Shown in pieces: positions 13,822 to 21,683 of a stretch of DNA of 21,683 nucleotides. This DNA is from Prevotellaceae bacterium (GTDB lineage Bacteria > Bacteroidota > Bacteroidia > Bacteroidales > Bacteroidaceae). Position numbers and translations under genes: made by a program. The first letter of the stretch is position 1. Every line of letters starts with the position of its first letter. The notes under the pieces were generated by a model. The model worked only from the letters and a program-made list of their open reading frames with translations, did not search any database and was not told the origin of the DNA. The stretch is from contig JAISIB010000211.1 of the NCBI GenBank assembly GCA_031262265.1, positions 1 to 21,683 of the forward strand. Reading direction: 5' to 3'.

Positions 13822-15744
13822 ATGCAGAAACGTCGGGAGAAAATAAGCGAAGCACGTGACGGAGTGCTATTGTTGATGGCCGTGTTGCTGACGGCCGCGT
13901 GCGCGAACGTCGGTCGCCCCGACGGGGGGCCTTACGATGAAGCACCGCCCGTATTCATAGGGGCAACTCCGCCACAACGCTCCGTAAACAATGATAAGCA
14001 ACGACTGTCGATACGTTTCGATGAATATATCCAATTGCAAAATGCTTCGGAGAAAGTGGTGGTTTCGCCGCCGCAGTTGAAACAACCGGAAATTCGCGCT
14101 TCCGGAAAACGGATTGATGTTCGATTACTTGACACTCTAAAACCGAATACGACGTACACGATTGACTTTTCGGACGCTATCGTAGACAATAACGAAAGCA
14201 ATCCGTTAGGCAGTTTTGCTTATTCTTTCTCTACCGGTGCTTCTATTGATACGCTGGAAGTATCGGGAACGGTACTTGAAGCTTCCAACTTGGAACCAAT
14301 TAAGGGCATCTTGGTCGGACTGCATCGCGATGTGGCAGATTCGGCGTTTACTACGTTGCCATTTGACCGCGTTTCGCGCACAGATAGCCGCGGGCAGTTC
14401 ACTATACGGGGAATTGCCGAAGGAAGTTACAGACTTTATGCGCTGATGGACGCTGATCAAAATTTTCGCTTCTCACAACAATCGGAAGAGATTGCTTTCG
14501 GAGATTCGTTAGTTACTCCGCGCTTTGAATACCGTACGCGGTTGGATACTTTGTGGCAGGACACGTTGACCATAGATACGGTCTTGCCTCGCGATTACGT
14601 GCAGTTCTTTCCGAATGACTTGTTGCTACGGGCTTTTAAAGAGTTGAATGCGTCACAATATTTGGTGAAAACCGAACGGTTGCAACAGAAAATGTTCTCC
14701 GTGTATTTCTTCAACAAAGCGGACTCTTTGCCGCATATTAAGGGTTTGAACTTTGATGAACGGGATGCTTTTGTGGTAGAACACAACTCGCGGAAAGATA
14801 CGATTCACTATTGGATACGCGACTCGCTGACTTATAAGCAAGACACGCTTTCTGTCGCGATGACCTATCTCTATACGGATACGTTGCAACAGTTGGTGCC
14901 GCGTACGGATACGCTTCGGTTGACGTACAAACCTCCACGAGCGCGTGAATCTTCGGCGCGAGAACGACGAGCACAGGAGAGGGAACGCAGAGAACAAGCA
15001 TCGGAAACAGATTCTCTTCCGCAAATTCCGCCTACACAATTCCTTCCGATGAACGTAAAAATCTCGACTCCGATGGAAGTTTACGGGCAAATATCCGTCA
15101 CTTTCGAGGAACCATTAGACAGCGTTTGTCCGGATAGCATTCGTTTGTATCATAAAGTAGATAGCTTGTGGGAAGAGGTAGCAACACACGTTGTACGAGA
15201 TACATTGGACAAGAAGATGGTGGCTATTTATCCGGATACGTGGGAACCATCGCAAGAATACGAGATACGATTCGATTCTATCGCTTTCATCGGGTTGTAC
15301 GGTTTGCATACCGATAAGAAAAAGCAATCTTTCAAGGTGCGTTCGTTAGAAGATTACGGTGAAATTTTATTTCATATCTCCGGTGCCGATAGCACGGCGT
15401 TCGTTGAGTTGCTGGACAATAAAGATCAACCGATACGCCAGCGGCGGGTAACTGCGGGATTGGCAGATTTCTATTTTCTTGACCCGGGTAAATACGGAGC
15501 GCGGTTGGTGAATGACCGTAACGGGAACGGTGTATGGGACACGGGCGACTATCGGCAAGGAATACAGCCGGAGGAAGTGTTTTACCTGCCGCAAATTCTT
15601 GAATTGAGGGCTTTAATGACGATTGATCAAGACTGGAATGTCAGAACGATGCCTTTAAATAAGCAAAAGCCTTTGGATATTACTAAACAGAAGCCGGATG
15701 AGGAGAAAAAGAAGAACCGCCCCGAAAGGACGATGGGGCGGTAA
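13822..15744 (+). CDS. Large Big_5 (Ig-like) lipoprotein
   Basis: This 640-aa envelope protein has a lipobox LTAAC (Cys27) followed by ANVGRPDGGPYDEAPP, the start typical of a Bacteroidetes Ig-like lipoprotein family. A Big_5-type domain spans about 40-140 (LSIRFDEYIQLQNASEKVVV, LKPNTTYTIDFSDAI, GSFAYSFSTG). A carboxypeptidase-regulatory-like beta domain follows (VSGTVLEASNLEPIKGILVG to GSYRLYALMDADQN). A highly charged Arg/Glu linker lies around 372-400 and a further Ig-like region around 410-510. The C-terminus contains DRNGNGVWDTGDYRQG and ends in a Lys/Glu/Pro-rich tail. It follows the DUF4348/CBM9 gene by 6 bp. Function is unknown; a structural or surface role is likely. The last codons overlap a GC-rich hairpin. 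Confidence 0.85.
   Translation: MQKRREKISEARDGVLLLMAVLLTAACANVGRPDGGPYDEAPPVFIGATPPQRSVNNDKQRLSIRFDEYIQLQNASEKVVVSPPQLKQPEIRASGKRIDVRLLDTLKPNTTYTIDFSDAIVDNNESNPLGSFAYSFSTGASIDTLEVSGTVLEASNLEPIKGILVGLHRDVADSAFTTLPFDRVSRTDSRGQFTIRGIAEGSYRLYALMDADQNFRFSQQSEEIAFGDSLVTPRFEYRTRLDTLWQDTLTIDTVLPRDYVQFFPNDLLLRAFKELNASQYLVKTERLQQKMFSVYFFNKADSLPHIKGLNFDERDAFVVEHNSRKDTIHYWIRDSLTYKQDTLSVAMTYLYTDTLQQLVPRTDTLRLTYKPPRARESSARERRAQERERREQASETDSLPQIPPTQFLPMNVKISTPMEVYGQISVTFEEPLDSVCPDSIRLYHKVDSLWEEVATHVVRDTLDKKMVAIYPDTWEPSQEYEIRFDSIAFIGLYGLHTDKKKQSFKVRSLEDYGEILFHISGADSTAFVELLDNKDQPIRQRRVTAGLADFYFLDPGKYGARLVNDRNGNGVWDTGDYRQGIQPEEVFYLPQILELRALMTIDQDWNVRTMPLNKQKPLDITKQKPDEEKKKNRPERTMGR
15716..15742 (-). terminator. 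Rho-independent terminator of parC, inside the end of the convergent gene
   Basis: ACCGCCCC (15716-15723) and GGGGCGGT (15735-15742) form a perfect 8-bp GC-rich stem with an 11-base loop. On the minus strand it is followed by TCTTCTTTTTCTCC, a good U-tract, 47 bases past the parC stop. On the plus strand the hairpin includes the first base of the TAA stop codon and is followed by AAATTCTT, so it may act weakly in both directions. Confidence 0.7.
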
Positions 15745-15789
15745 ATTCTTAGCGGAGCAGATACAGGTGATAGCGCGTGTAAATGCTCT

Positions 15790-18399
15790 CTAAAACAGTT
15801 TCAGCTGTCCGGTTATATCGTCAATAATATCAGTTTCGCTTTTTCCTTCATCCGGATCCAGTATTTCCGGCTCCTCTTCGGGAGTTAAATTTGTCGCTTC
15901 GGGGTCGGTAGCCGATTGAAAACGGGTCGGTTCCAATTCGTTGATGCAGTCAATGGCAAAAGTCGTGAGACGTTTGCCGCGCGCCTTGTGGCTACGCACA
16001 GGAGTGAACGCATCCGCTTCTATAACTAACGGAGCACGGAAACTATCCGAACTGCCAAAAATAACTTCGAGACGCGGATAATATTCGTCGGTAAGCAGAA
16101 TTAGTCTGGACTTATGGTTGTCGCTGATATAGTTTTGTTTCTTAGCCGAATTATCGAAAGTGAAACGTTTTAAGTAAGGTAAGCCCTTCTGATCGGCGTC
16201 GTAAAGAACGGCCGTCCAAATCTTCTGCGAATCAAATTTCTCGACGATAGATACGGTAGGCTCGTAATGATTGTTCGTATCGAAGTTCGTCGTGTAGAAA
16301 TCACCGTTTTCCAAGATGACGAGAATACGATCTTCGTTTTGAAACTCACCCAAGTATTCGCCGCGCCCATCATAGTTAAGTCGTAATACGTCGCGATCGA
16401 ACCATACTTTACGGCCGCCCAAGGTGGAGCCGCCGCGCTGCTTCAACGTAATCTTGTGAACGTCGTTCCGAGTCAGTATGACCCCTTGCGCCGCGCGTCC
16501 TTTAATGCGTACCGCGCTGAAATCCTCTTCAAAAGTAATCTTCTTTAATTTAGGATTGGGCTTCAAGGTTACTTTTATAATCTCGGCTTCTCCATTTGGA
16601 TTGGCCGTAAAATATACGATGCGCGAGTTCGGTTTTCCTTGCGTAATGTCATATTCGCGGTCGCGCGTCAACGAAGTGGCGGCAAAACGCTTGATATAAT
16701 AAGTACCATCTCCGCCGTCTCTATAAACGGCATTGTAGATGGTACGCGTATCGTTCTTCTTAAAAATATTGATGTAGAGAATATGTTTGCCTACGAACTT
16801 CTTGTCGGCGACGGGCGTAATTAGAAATTTTCCGTTCTTATAGAAAATAATTACGTCGTCCAAATCGGAACAATTGGCAACGAATTCATCATTTTTGAGG
16901 GAAGTGCCGATAAATCCTTCATCGCGGTTGATATAAAGCTTCTTGTTCGCTTCCACGACGGTTGCCGCTTCAATCACATCAAAGCTACGTAGTTCTGTTC
17001 GCCGCGGGAAATCTTTGCCATACTTCTGTTTGATCATTTCGAACCAGCGAATGGTGTAACCGACCATATCTGATAGGTCTTTATCAATTCGGGCGATTTC
17101 ATCGATCAAGCGGGCTATCTGTTCTTCGGCCTTGTCGGAGTTGAATTTCAAGATGCGTCGCATCTTTATCTCCATCAGTTTCAGAATATCGTCCTTGGTA
17201 ACTTCGCGAACAAACGATGGATAGTAGGGCGTCAACCGTTCGTCGATATACTCGCAGGCTTCGTCCATGCTTTTCGCTTGTTCGAACTGCTTGTCTTTGT
17301 ATATGCGCTCTTCAATAAATATCTTTTCGAGAGAAGCAAAGTGCAGCTCCTCTTGCAATTCGTCTTTGTGAATTTCCAACTCCCGCTTCAAATAAAATGT
17401 AGTATTGTCTACGGATTTACGGAGCACGTCACTTATGGTAAGGAAAAGCGGACGATTGTCATCTATCACACAACAGTTCGGAGAAATACTTACTTCGCAA
17501 TCCGTAAAAGCGTATAGCGCGTCAATCGTTTTGTCGGAAGAAACACCCGGAGCTAAGTGTACCAATATCTCCACCTGCGCTGCCGTGTTGTCATCTACTT
17601 TCCGTATTTTAATTTTCCCCTTTTCAACGGCTTTTAAGATAGACTCTATGACTACCGACGTTGTTTTTCCGTAAGGAATCTCACGAATCACGAGCGTTTT
17701 GTTATCCAACTTTTCTATTTTGGCACGAATACGTACCGATCCGCCGCGTTCTCCGTCGTTGTACTTGGATATATCTAACAATCCGCCCGTTTGAAAATCG
17801 GGATATAACGTAAACGGCTCATCGCGCAAATAGTTGATAGCCGCATTACAAAGTTCATTGAAATTATGGGGCAGTATCTTTGACGATAGTCCGACCGCGA
17901 TTCCTTCCACACCTTGCGCCAATAGTAGCGGATACTTCATGGGTAGTGTGATAGGCTCCTTATTTCGTCCGTCGTAGGAGAGTTTCCATTCGGTTGTCTT
18001 CGGATTAAATACTATTTCGAGAGCGAATTTTGAGAGGCGCGCTTCTATATAACGCGATGCAGCGGCTCCGTCGCCGGTCAAGATGTTTCCCCAGTTTCCC
18101 TGACAATCGACCAACAGATCTTTTTGCCCAAGCTGAACCAACGCATCTCCGATGGAAGCATCGCCGTGCGGGTGAAATTGCATCGTATGTCCTACGATAT
18201 TCGCTACTTTGTTATAGCGTCCGTCGTCCAGCATCTTCATCGAGTGCAAGATGCGGCGTTGTACCGGTTTTAATCCATCGTTAATATGGGGAACGGCGCG
18301 TTCCAGAATCACATAAGAAGCATATTCAAGAAACCAATTCTGGTACATTCCGCCCAAATGGTGCTTGGATCCGTCTTCTCTAATATCATCTATCGTCAT
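15790..18399 (-). CDS. parC: DNA topoisomerase IV subunit A
   Basis: This 869-aa type IIA topoisomerase subunit pairs with ParE to decatenate chromosomes. The breakage-reunion domain starts NWFLEYASYVILERAVPHIN (21-40), continues LKPVQRRILHSM (43-54) and FHPHGDASIGDALVQLGQ (75-92), and has the active-site Tyr117 in AAASRYIEARLSKFA. The C-terminal beta-pinwheel is divergent (about 500-800). The position equal to E. coli GyrA Ser83 is Ala81, with Asp85 at the Asp87 position; this DASIGD pattern is, from memory, normal for Bacteroidetes ParC rather than an acquired resistance change. The acidic tail ends ITGQLKLF. The TAG stop is 45 bp from the convergent Big_5 gene. parE is not in the window. 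Confidence 0.93.
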   Translation of the reverse strand: MTIDDIREDGSKHHLGGMYQNWFLEYASYVILERAVPHINDGLKPVQRRILHSMKMLDDGRYNKVANIVGHTMQFHPHGDASIGDALVQLGQKDLLVDCQGNWGNILTGDGAAASRYIEARLSKFALEIVFNPKTTEWKLSYDGRNKEPITLPMKYPLLLAQGVEGIAVGLSSKILPHNFNELCNAAINYLRDEPFTLYPDFQTGGLLDISKYNDGERGGSVRIRAKIEKLDNKTLVIREIPYGKTTSVVIESILKAVEKGKIKIRKVDDNTAAQVEILVHLAPGVSSDKTIDALYAFTDCEVSISPNCCVIDDNRPLFLTISDVLRKSVDNTTFYLKRELEIHKDELQEELHFASLEKIFIEERIYKDKQFEQAKSMDEACEYIDERLTPYYPSFVREVTKDDILKLMEIKMRRILKFNSDKAEEQIARLIDEIARIDKDLSDMVGYTIRWFEMIKQKYGKDFPRRTELRSFDVIEAATVVEANKKLYINRDEGFIGTSLKNDEFVANCSDLDDVIIFYKNGKFLITPVADKKFVGKHILYINIFKKNDTRTIYNAVYRDGGDGTYYIKRFAATSLTRDREYDITQGKPNSRIVYFTANPNGEAEIIKVTLKPNPKLKKITFEEDFSAVRIKGRAAQGVILTRNDVHKITLKQRGGSTLGGRKVWFDRDVLRLNYDGRGEYLGEFQNEDRILVILENGDFYTTNFDTNNHYEPTVSIVEKFDSQKIWTAVLYDADQKGLPYLKRFTFDNSAKKQNYISDNHKSRLILLTDEYYPRLEVIFGSSDSFRAPLVIEADAFTPVRSHKARGKRLTTFAIDCINELEPTRFQSATDPEATNLTPEEEPEILDPDEGKSETDIIDDITGQLKLF

Positions 18400-18434
18400 A
18401 GTGTCTTTTTCGAGAATCTTAACTCTTTTGCCCG

Positions 18435-18468
18435 CAAAAGTACGAAATAAAATAAGAAAAATAACAAA
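18435..18468 (-). promoter_or_regulatory. parC promoter
   Basis: On the minus strand TTTG (18468-18465), a 22-base spacer and TACTTTTG (18442-18435) fit the Bacteroidetes consensus, with a spacer one or two bases longer than usual. The -7 element lies 36 bases before the parC start. The -33 box lies inside the left arm of the inverted repeat at 18463-18496. Confidence 0.5.
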
Positions 18469-18496
18469 GCCGCTTGTTTTAACGAGCAGCTTTGTT
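18463..18496. repeat. 14-bp inverted repeat in the parC/glyQS divergent region
   Basis: AACAAAGCCGCTTG (18463-18476) and CGAGCAGCTTTGTT (18483-18496) are inverted around a 6-base loop, with two non-identical positions of which one would be a G-U pair in RNA. It overlaps the -33 box of parC. It may be an operator or a hairpin; neither flanking gene needs a terminator here. Confidence 0.6.
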
Positions 18497-18506
18497 CTGG
18501 CATTTT

Positions 18507-18515
18507 CCTCGTAAG
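18507..18515 (-). repeat. Recurrent intergenic motif CTTACGAGG, reverse copy
   Basis: CCTCGTAAG on the plus strand is the reverse complement of CTTACGAGG, as at 6335. It lies between the two divergent promoters of parC and glyQS. Confidence 0.45.
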
Positions 18516-18542
18516 ATATTATATTATCCTACGGAAAACGCG

Positions 18543-18550
18543 TATCTTTG
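18543..18550 (+). promoter_or_regulatory. glyQS promoter -7 element
   Basis: TATCTTTG followed by CC lies 25 bases before the start codon and matches TAnnTTTG. It shares the extended form TATCTTTGCC with the promoters at 11209 and 12625. Confidence 0.55.
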
Positions 18551-18575
18551 CCTCCCGAATTAGACAGATAACGTT

Positions 18576-20117
18576 ATGGCGCAAGAAGATGTTTTCAAGA
18601 AATTGGTATCGCATGCCAAAGAATATGGTTTTGTTTTCCCTTCCAGTGAAATCTACGACGGGCTGGGTGCCGTATATGACTACGGACAGATGGGCGTAGA
18701 GCTGAAAAACAATATAAAGAAGTATTGGTGGGACAGTATGGTGTTGCTACACGAAAACATCGTGGGGATAGACTCTGCGATCTTCATGCATCCGATGATA
18801 TGGAAAGCTTCCGGCCACGTAGATGCGTTCAATGATCCGCTTATTGACAACAAAGATTCCAAGAAGCGTTATCGTGCGGATGTCTTGATAGAGGAACAGT
18901 TGGCGAAGTATGACGATAAAATCACGAAGGAAGTAGAGAAGGCTGCCAAGCGTTTCGGCGCGGCATTCGACGAAGCACAGTTTCGTGCCACCAATCAGCG
19001 CGTGCTTGACAATCAGGCGAAGCGGGATACGTTGCACGACCGTTATAAAAATGCGCTCAATGAGAACGATCTCGAAGAGCTACGCCAAATTATTTTAGAT
19101 GAGGAGATTGTTTGCCCAATCTCGGGCACGCGCAACTGGACAGAGGTGCGGCAGTTCAATTTAATGTTTGCTACGGAAATGGGGTCTACGGCCGATGGCG
19201 CGATGAAAGTATATTTGCGTCCGGAGACGGCGCAAGGAATATTTGTCAACTACTTGAACGTACAAAAGACAGGGCGGATGAAAATCCCGTTCGGTATCGC
19301 GCAGATCGGAAAAGCTTTTCGCAACGAAATAGTGGCTCGGCAGTTTATCTTTCGTATGCGCGAATTCGAACAAATGGAGATGCAATTTTTTGTACGTCCT
19401 GGCAGCGAATTGGAATGGTTTGAGAAATGGAAAGCATTCCGCCTGAAATGGCACAAGGCGTTAGGATTCGGCGACGATTGCTACCGTTATCATGATCACG
19501 ACAAACTGGCTCATTATGCCAATGCAGCCACAGATATAGAATTCCTAATGCCTTTTGGCTTCAAGGAAGTAGAGGGCATTCATTCGCGAACGGACTTTGA
19601 CCTCAGTCAGCATGAGAAATATTCGGGAAAAAGCATCAAATATTTCGATCCTGAGTTGAACGAATCCTATACGCCTTATGTGATTGAAACAAGTATTGGC
19701 GTTGATCGTATGTTCCTGAGTGTTCTGTCGGCTTCTTATACGGAAGAGCAATTGACAGGGGGCGAAAGTCGTGTCGTATTAAAGCTGCCCGCGCCGCTCG
19801 CGCCGGTTAAATTGGCGGTCATGCCGCTGGTGAAGAAAGACGGGCTTCCCGAGAAAGCGCGCGATATTATCAATGCTTTAAAGTTCCGTTTCCATTGCCA
19901 CTACGACGAGAAAGACAGCATCGGCAAGCGTTATCGTCGTCAAGACGCCATAGGTACGCCGTACTGCGTGACGGTAGATCATCAAACATTGGAGGATAAT
20001 ACCGTTACCTTGCGCAATCGCGATACGATGTTGCAGGAGCGTGTTTCTATCAATGATTTGGAAACGATTATCGGCGACCGCGTGGATATTACTTCGCTGT
20101 TGAAACAACTTATATAA
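18576..20117 (+). CDS. glyQS: Glycine--tRNA ligase (single-chain, alpha2 type)
   Basis: This 513-aa cytoplasmic class II synthetase charges tRNA-Gly with glycine. The N-terminus FPSSEIYDGLGAVYDYGQMG (21-40) is diagnostic of the eukaryote/archaea-like homodimeric GlyRS. YLRPETAQGIF (213-223) is the conserved glycyl-adenylate region. Motif 2 lies in GKAFRNE...FRMREFEQMEMQFF (245-272) and motif 3 in ETSIGVDRMFLSVL. The C-terminal anticodon-binding domain begins near LPAPLAPVKLAVMPLVKK. Full length and intact. It is the first gene of an operon with an FKBP lipoprotein (25 bp gap) and comF (3 bp gap). It diverges from parC. Confidence 0.96.
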   Translation: MAQEDVFKKLVSHAKEYGFVFPSSEIYDGLGAVYDYGQMGVELKNNIKKYWWDSMVLLHENIVGIDSAIFMHPMIWKASGHVDAFNDPLIDNKDSKKRYRADVLIEEQLAKYDDKITKEVEKAAKRFGAAFDEAQFRATNQRVLDNQAKRDTLHDRYKNALNENDLEELRQIILDEEIVCPISGTRNWTEVRQFNLMFATEMGSTADGAMKVYLRPETAQGIFVNYLNVQKTGRMKIPFGIAQIGKAFRNEIVARQFIFRMREFEQMEMQFFVRPGSELEWFEKWKAFRLKWHKALGFGDDCYRYHDHDKLAHYANAATDIEFLMPFGFKEVEGIHSRTDFDLSQHEKYSGKSIKYFDPELNESYTPYVIETSIGVDRMFLSVLSASYTEEQLTGGESRVVLKLPAPLAPVKLAVMPLVKKDGLPEKARDIINALKFRFHCHYDEKDSIGKRYRRQDAIGTPYCVTVDHQTLEDNTVTLRNRDTMLQERVSINDLETIIGDRVDITSLLKQLI

Positions 20118-20142
20118 TTTGAAACCCAAACACCAAGAAGAT

Positions 20143-20757
20143 ATGCGTACAACTCTTACTGTTTTTTTGTCTTTTCTATTGTCGTTATCGGCTTTTCTAC
20201 TGACGGGCTGTGAAGAAACAAAGGAGGTAGATGTCTATCACGACTGGCAAGCTCGCAACGAAGCATTCATGGATTCTTTGGCTAACGTCTTTGATGCTCG
20301 TTCCGATGCATCGCTGGGACGAATCGAGGATGAACGGAACAAAGGCTATTATATATATTATAAGCGGATAGCTACCGGTGATGAGAAGCAACCGTCTCCT
20401 TACTACAATAGTACGATCACAGCGTTCTATCGGGGTATGTTAATAAACGAAGCTGTATTCGCTGCTTGTCCGGCACCAAAACATCTAACCACACAATACA
20501 AGAATCTGACGGTATTCGACAGTAACTTTACCGGTAACGACCCGACGGATTTCGATTCTCCTTCTTCTTTTACCGTGAACGGCGTCATTAGCGGATGGAC
20601 AGAAGTATTGCAATGGATGCACCCAGGCGATCGTTGGGAAATCTATATCCCGTATATATCCGCCTACGGATCAACGAGTACGACGGCTATTCCTGCTTAT
20701 TCTTCGCTGGTATTTGATATTACTTTGGTCGCAGTTACGCAGTTGGAAGTCAAATAA
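20143..20757 (+). CDS. FKBP-type peptidyl-prolyl cis-trans isomerase lipoprotein
   Basis: This is a 204-aa protein. The start is ATG at 20143 because the signal peptide MRTTLTVFLSFLLSLSAFLL then begins directly and ends in LLTGC (Cys23); an upstream in-frame TTG at 20119 is less likely. The C-terminal half is an FKBP fold: ITAFYRGMLINEAVFAA, then VNGVISGWTEVLQWMHPGDRWEIYIPYISAYG, with the usual VI-GW and IP-YG pattern, ending with a YSSLVFDITLVAV strand. FKBPs catalyse proline isomerisation during protein folding; this one should act in the periplasm. The acidic residues after Cys23 (EE) could favour surface export. It lies between glyQS and comF in an operon. Confidence 0.88.
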   Translation: MRTTLTVFLSFLLSLSAFLLTGCEETKEVDVYHDWQARNEAFMDSLANVFDARSDASLGRIEDERNKGYYIYYKRIATGDEKQPSPYYNSTITAFYRGMLINEAVFAACPAPKHLTTQYKNLTVFDSNFTGNDPTDFDSPSSFTVNGVISGWTEVLQWMHPGDRWEIYIPYISAYGSTSTTAIPAYSSLVFDITLVAVTQLEVK

Positions 20758-20760
20758 CGA

Positions 20761-21504
20761 TTGCGTATTCTCTTTTCCTATTTGAACGATTTATTCGCGG
20801 TGCTACGCAGATGGCTATCGGCCTTGCTTGGCATCGTCTTTCCGCGCTGTTGTACGGTATGTCGTTGTGTGCTCGGCGGCGATAATGAAACTTACCTTTG
20901 TGCCGATTGTTTGCGCGAACTTCCTCGTACGCGGTTTCACCGTCGGCGCGACAATCCGATGCGGAAATCCGTAGAAAGCGGAGCACCGGTAGTCAAGGCC
21001 GCCGCTTTTTATTATTACTCCGCAGAGAGTCCGTATGCCGAACTGGTACGACAATTGAAATATCAAGGTGAGCAATGGCTCGGTATTGCACTCGGAAAAC
21101 TCATAGCAGCGGAGTTAAGTGCGGATAGTGACTTTTTTATGGGGATAGATCTTGTTGTTCCGGTTCCGTTGCACCCGATACGTAAGCGTCGTCGCGGTTA
21201 TAATCAGAGCGAGTGCTTGGCAAAAGGATTGAGTGAACGATTAAATGTGCCTATGGAACGGGATGCTGTGATTCGGGTAAGGAATACGGAGACACAAACG
21301 AGTAAGACACGTGAACAACGCTTTATCAACATGTTGGATGCTTTTCGCGTCTCTCAACCCGCGCGCTTGGCGGGTAAACATATTCTTTTGGTGGATGATG
21401 TATGGACGACCGGATCAACGGTCAACGCTTGCATGCGCGCATTGCGTTCGGTGGAAAGAATCTCTATTACCGTCTTAACGTTGGCGTGCGCCCGACGGGA
21501 TTGA
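20761..21504 (+). CDS. comF: ComF family phosphoribosyltransferase-like protein
   Basis: This is a 247-aa protein. The start codon appears to be TTG at 20761, three bases after the FKBP stop; no in-frame ATG lies nearby. An N-terminal zinc-finger pattern is formed by Cys30/31, Cys34, Cys47 and Cys50 (PRCCTVC...YLCADC). The PRTase-like domain contains KYQGEQWLG (100-108), VVPVPLHPIRKRRRGYNQS (132-150), TSKTREQRFIN, and the PRPP-binding loop LLVDDVWTTGSTV (209-221). In naturally transformable bacteria ComF supports DNA uptake, and the gene is widespread elsewhere with an unclear role. It converges on a sigma-factor gene five bases away. Confidence 0.9.
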   Translation: MRILFSYLNDLFAVLRRWLSALLGIVFPRCCTVCRCVLGGDNETYLCADCLRELPRTRFHRRRDNPMRKSVESGAPVVKAAAFYYYSAESPYAELVRQLKYQGEQWLGIALGKLIAAELSADSDFFMGIDLVVPVPLHPIRKRRRGYNQSECLAKGLSERLNVPMERDAVIRVRNTETQTSKTREQRFINMLDAFRVSQPARLAGKHILLVDDVWTTGSTVNACMRALRSVERISITVLTLACARRD

Positions 21505-21509
21505 GCAGA

Positions 21510-21683
21510 TTATCTGAAATCTTTCAATTTCTCTTGGAGAATTTGTCTTGTTTGGAAGATATGACTTTTAACGGTGCCCATGGGCATATTCAGTTGGTCG
21601 CAAATTTCGCGATACTTGAATCCTGCTGCGAACATGGTGAAAGGTTTGCGAAAATCATCGGGGAGTGCGTTTACGATGCGGTG
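21510..21683 (-). CDS. Sigma-70 family (ECF-like) RNA polymerase sigma factor, C-terminal fragment
   Basis: Only the last 57 residues are inside the window; the gene continues to the right. The minus strand reads HRIVNALPDDFRKPFTMFAA, then GFKYREICDQLNMPMGTVKS and HIFQTRQILQEKLKDFR before a TAA stop (21512-21510). This is a typical sigma-70 region 4 helix-turn-helix (REICDQLNMPMGTVKSHI) that binds the -33/-35 element. Region 2 and any N-terminal part are not visible, so the class (ECF) is inferred from the short tail after region 4. Confidence 0.88.
   Translation of the reverse strand, partial: HRIVNALPDDFRKPFTMFAAGFKYREICDQLNMPMGTVKSHIFQTRQILQEKLKDFR

Noticed and set aside
15990..18160. Ala at the Ser83-equivalent position of ParC as a quinolone-resistance mutation
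   Set aside because: The DASIGD sequence is, from memory, the normal state in Bacteroidetes ParC, so it is not evidence for acquired resistance.
20119..20142. TTG start for the FKBP lipoprotein
   Set aside because: It adds eight charged residues before a signal peptide that begins well at the ATG 20143.
1..21683. CRISPR arrays, tRNA genes, insertion sequences, phage genes
   Set aside because: Reading both strands by eye showed no repeat-spacer pattern, no transposase or integrase frame and no recognisable tRNA; covariance-model searches were not possible.

Overview
The window looks like a chromosomal segment of a Bacteroidales bacterium. The evidence is several TAnnTTTG-type promoters, many lipoprotein signal peptides, and family content typical of the phylum: DUF2851, DUF4348, CBM9-like, TPR-TM-HTH regulators, a Bacteroidetes-type ParC and a sigma-70 region 4 tail. 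GC is moderate (sampled lines range from about 35 to 60%). A Tannerella-like member is compatible with a lipoprotein serpin resembling miropin, but the genus is a guess.

Region 1 (1-6483) is a protease/inhibitor locus on the minus strand. In transcription order it holds a TPR-transmembrane-HTH regulator, a small secreted DUF3244-like protein, a C10 (streptopain-type) cysteine protease lipoprotein, and a small outer-membrane barrel. A partial second copy follows: a degraded DUF3244-like pseudogene, a paralogous barrel, and a lipoprotein serpin that runs off the left edge. The second copy has no protease; a serpin follows its barrel. This is the most interesting part of the window.

Region 2 (6484-11133) holds an orphan HigA-type antitoxin (+), then on the minus strand a zinc-type CDF transporter directly abutting an upstream GH3 beta-glucosidase lipoprotein, and a NAGPA-type phosphodiester glycosidase lipoprotein.

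Region 3 (11279-15744, + strand) holds a DUF2851 protein, then a likely operon of a DUF4348/CBM9-like fusion and a large Big_5 Ig-like lipoprotein. Its 3' end overlaps a GC-rich hairpin that probably terminates the convergent parC gene.

Region 4 (15790-21683) is housekeeping: parC (-) diverges from an operon of glyQS, an FKBP-type PPIase lipoprotein and comF (+). The C-terminal end of a sigma factor on the minus strand closes the window. No tRNA, rRNA, CRISPR array, insertion sequence or prophage was seen.
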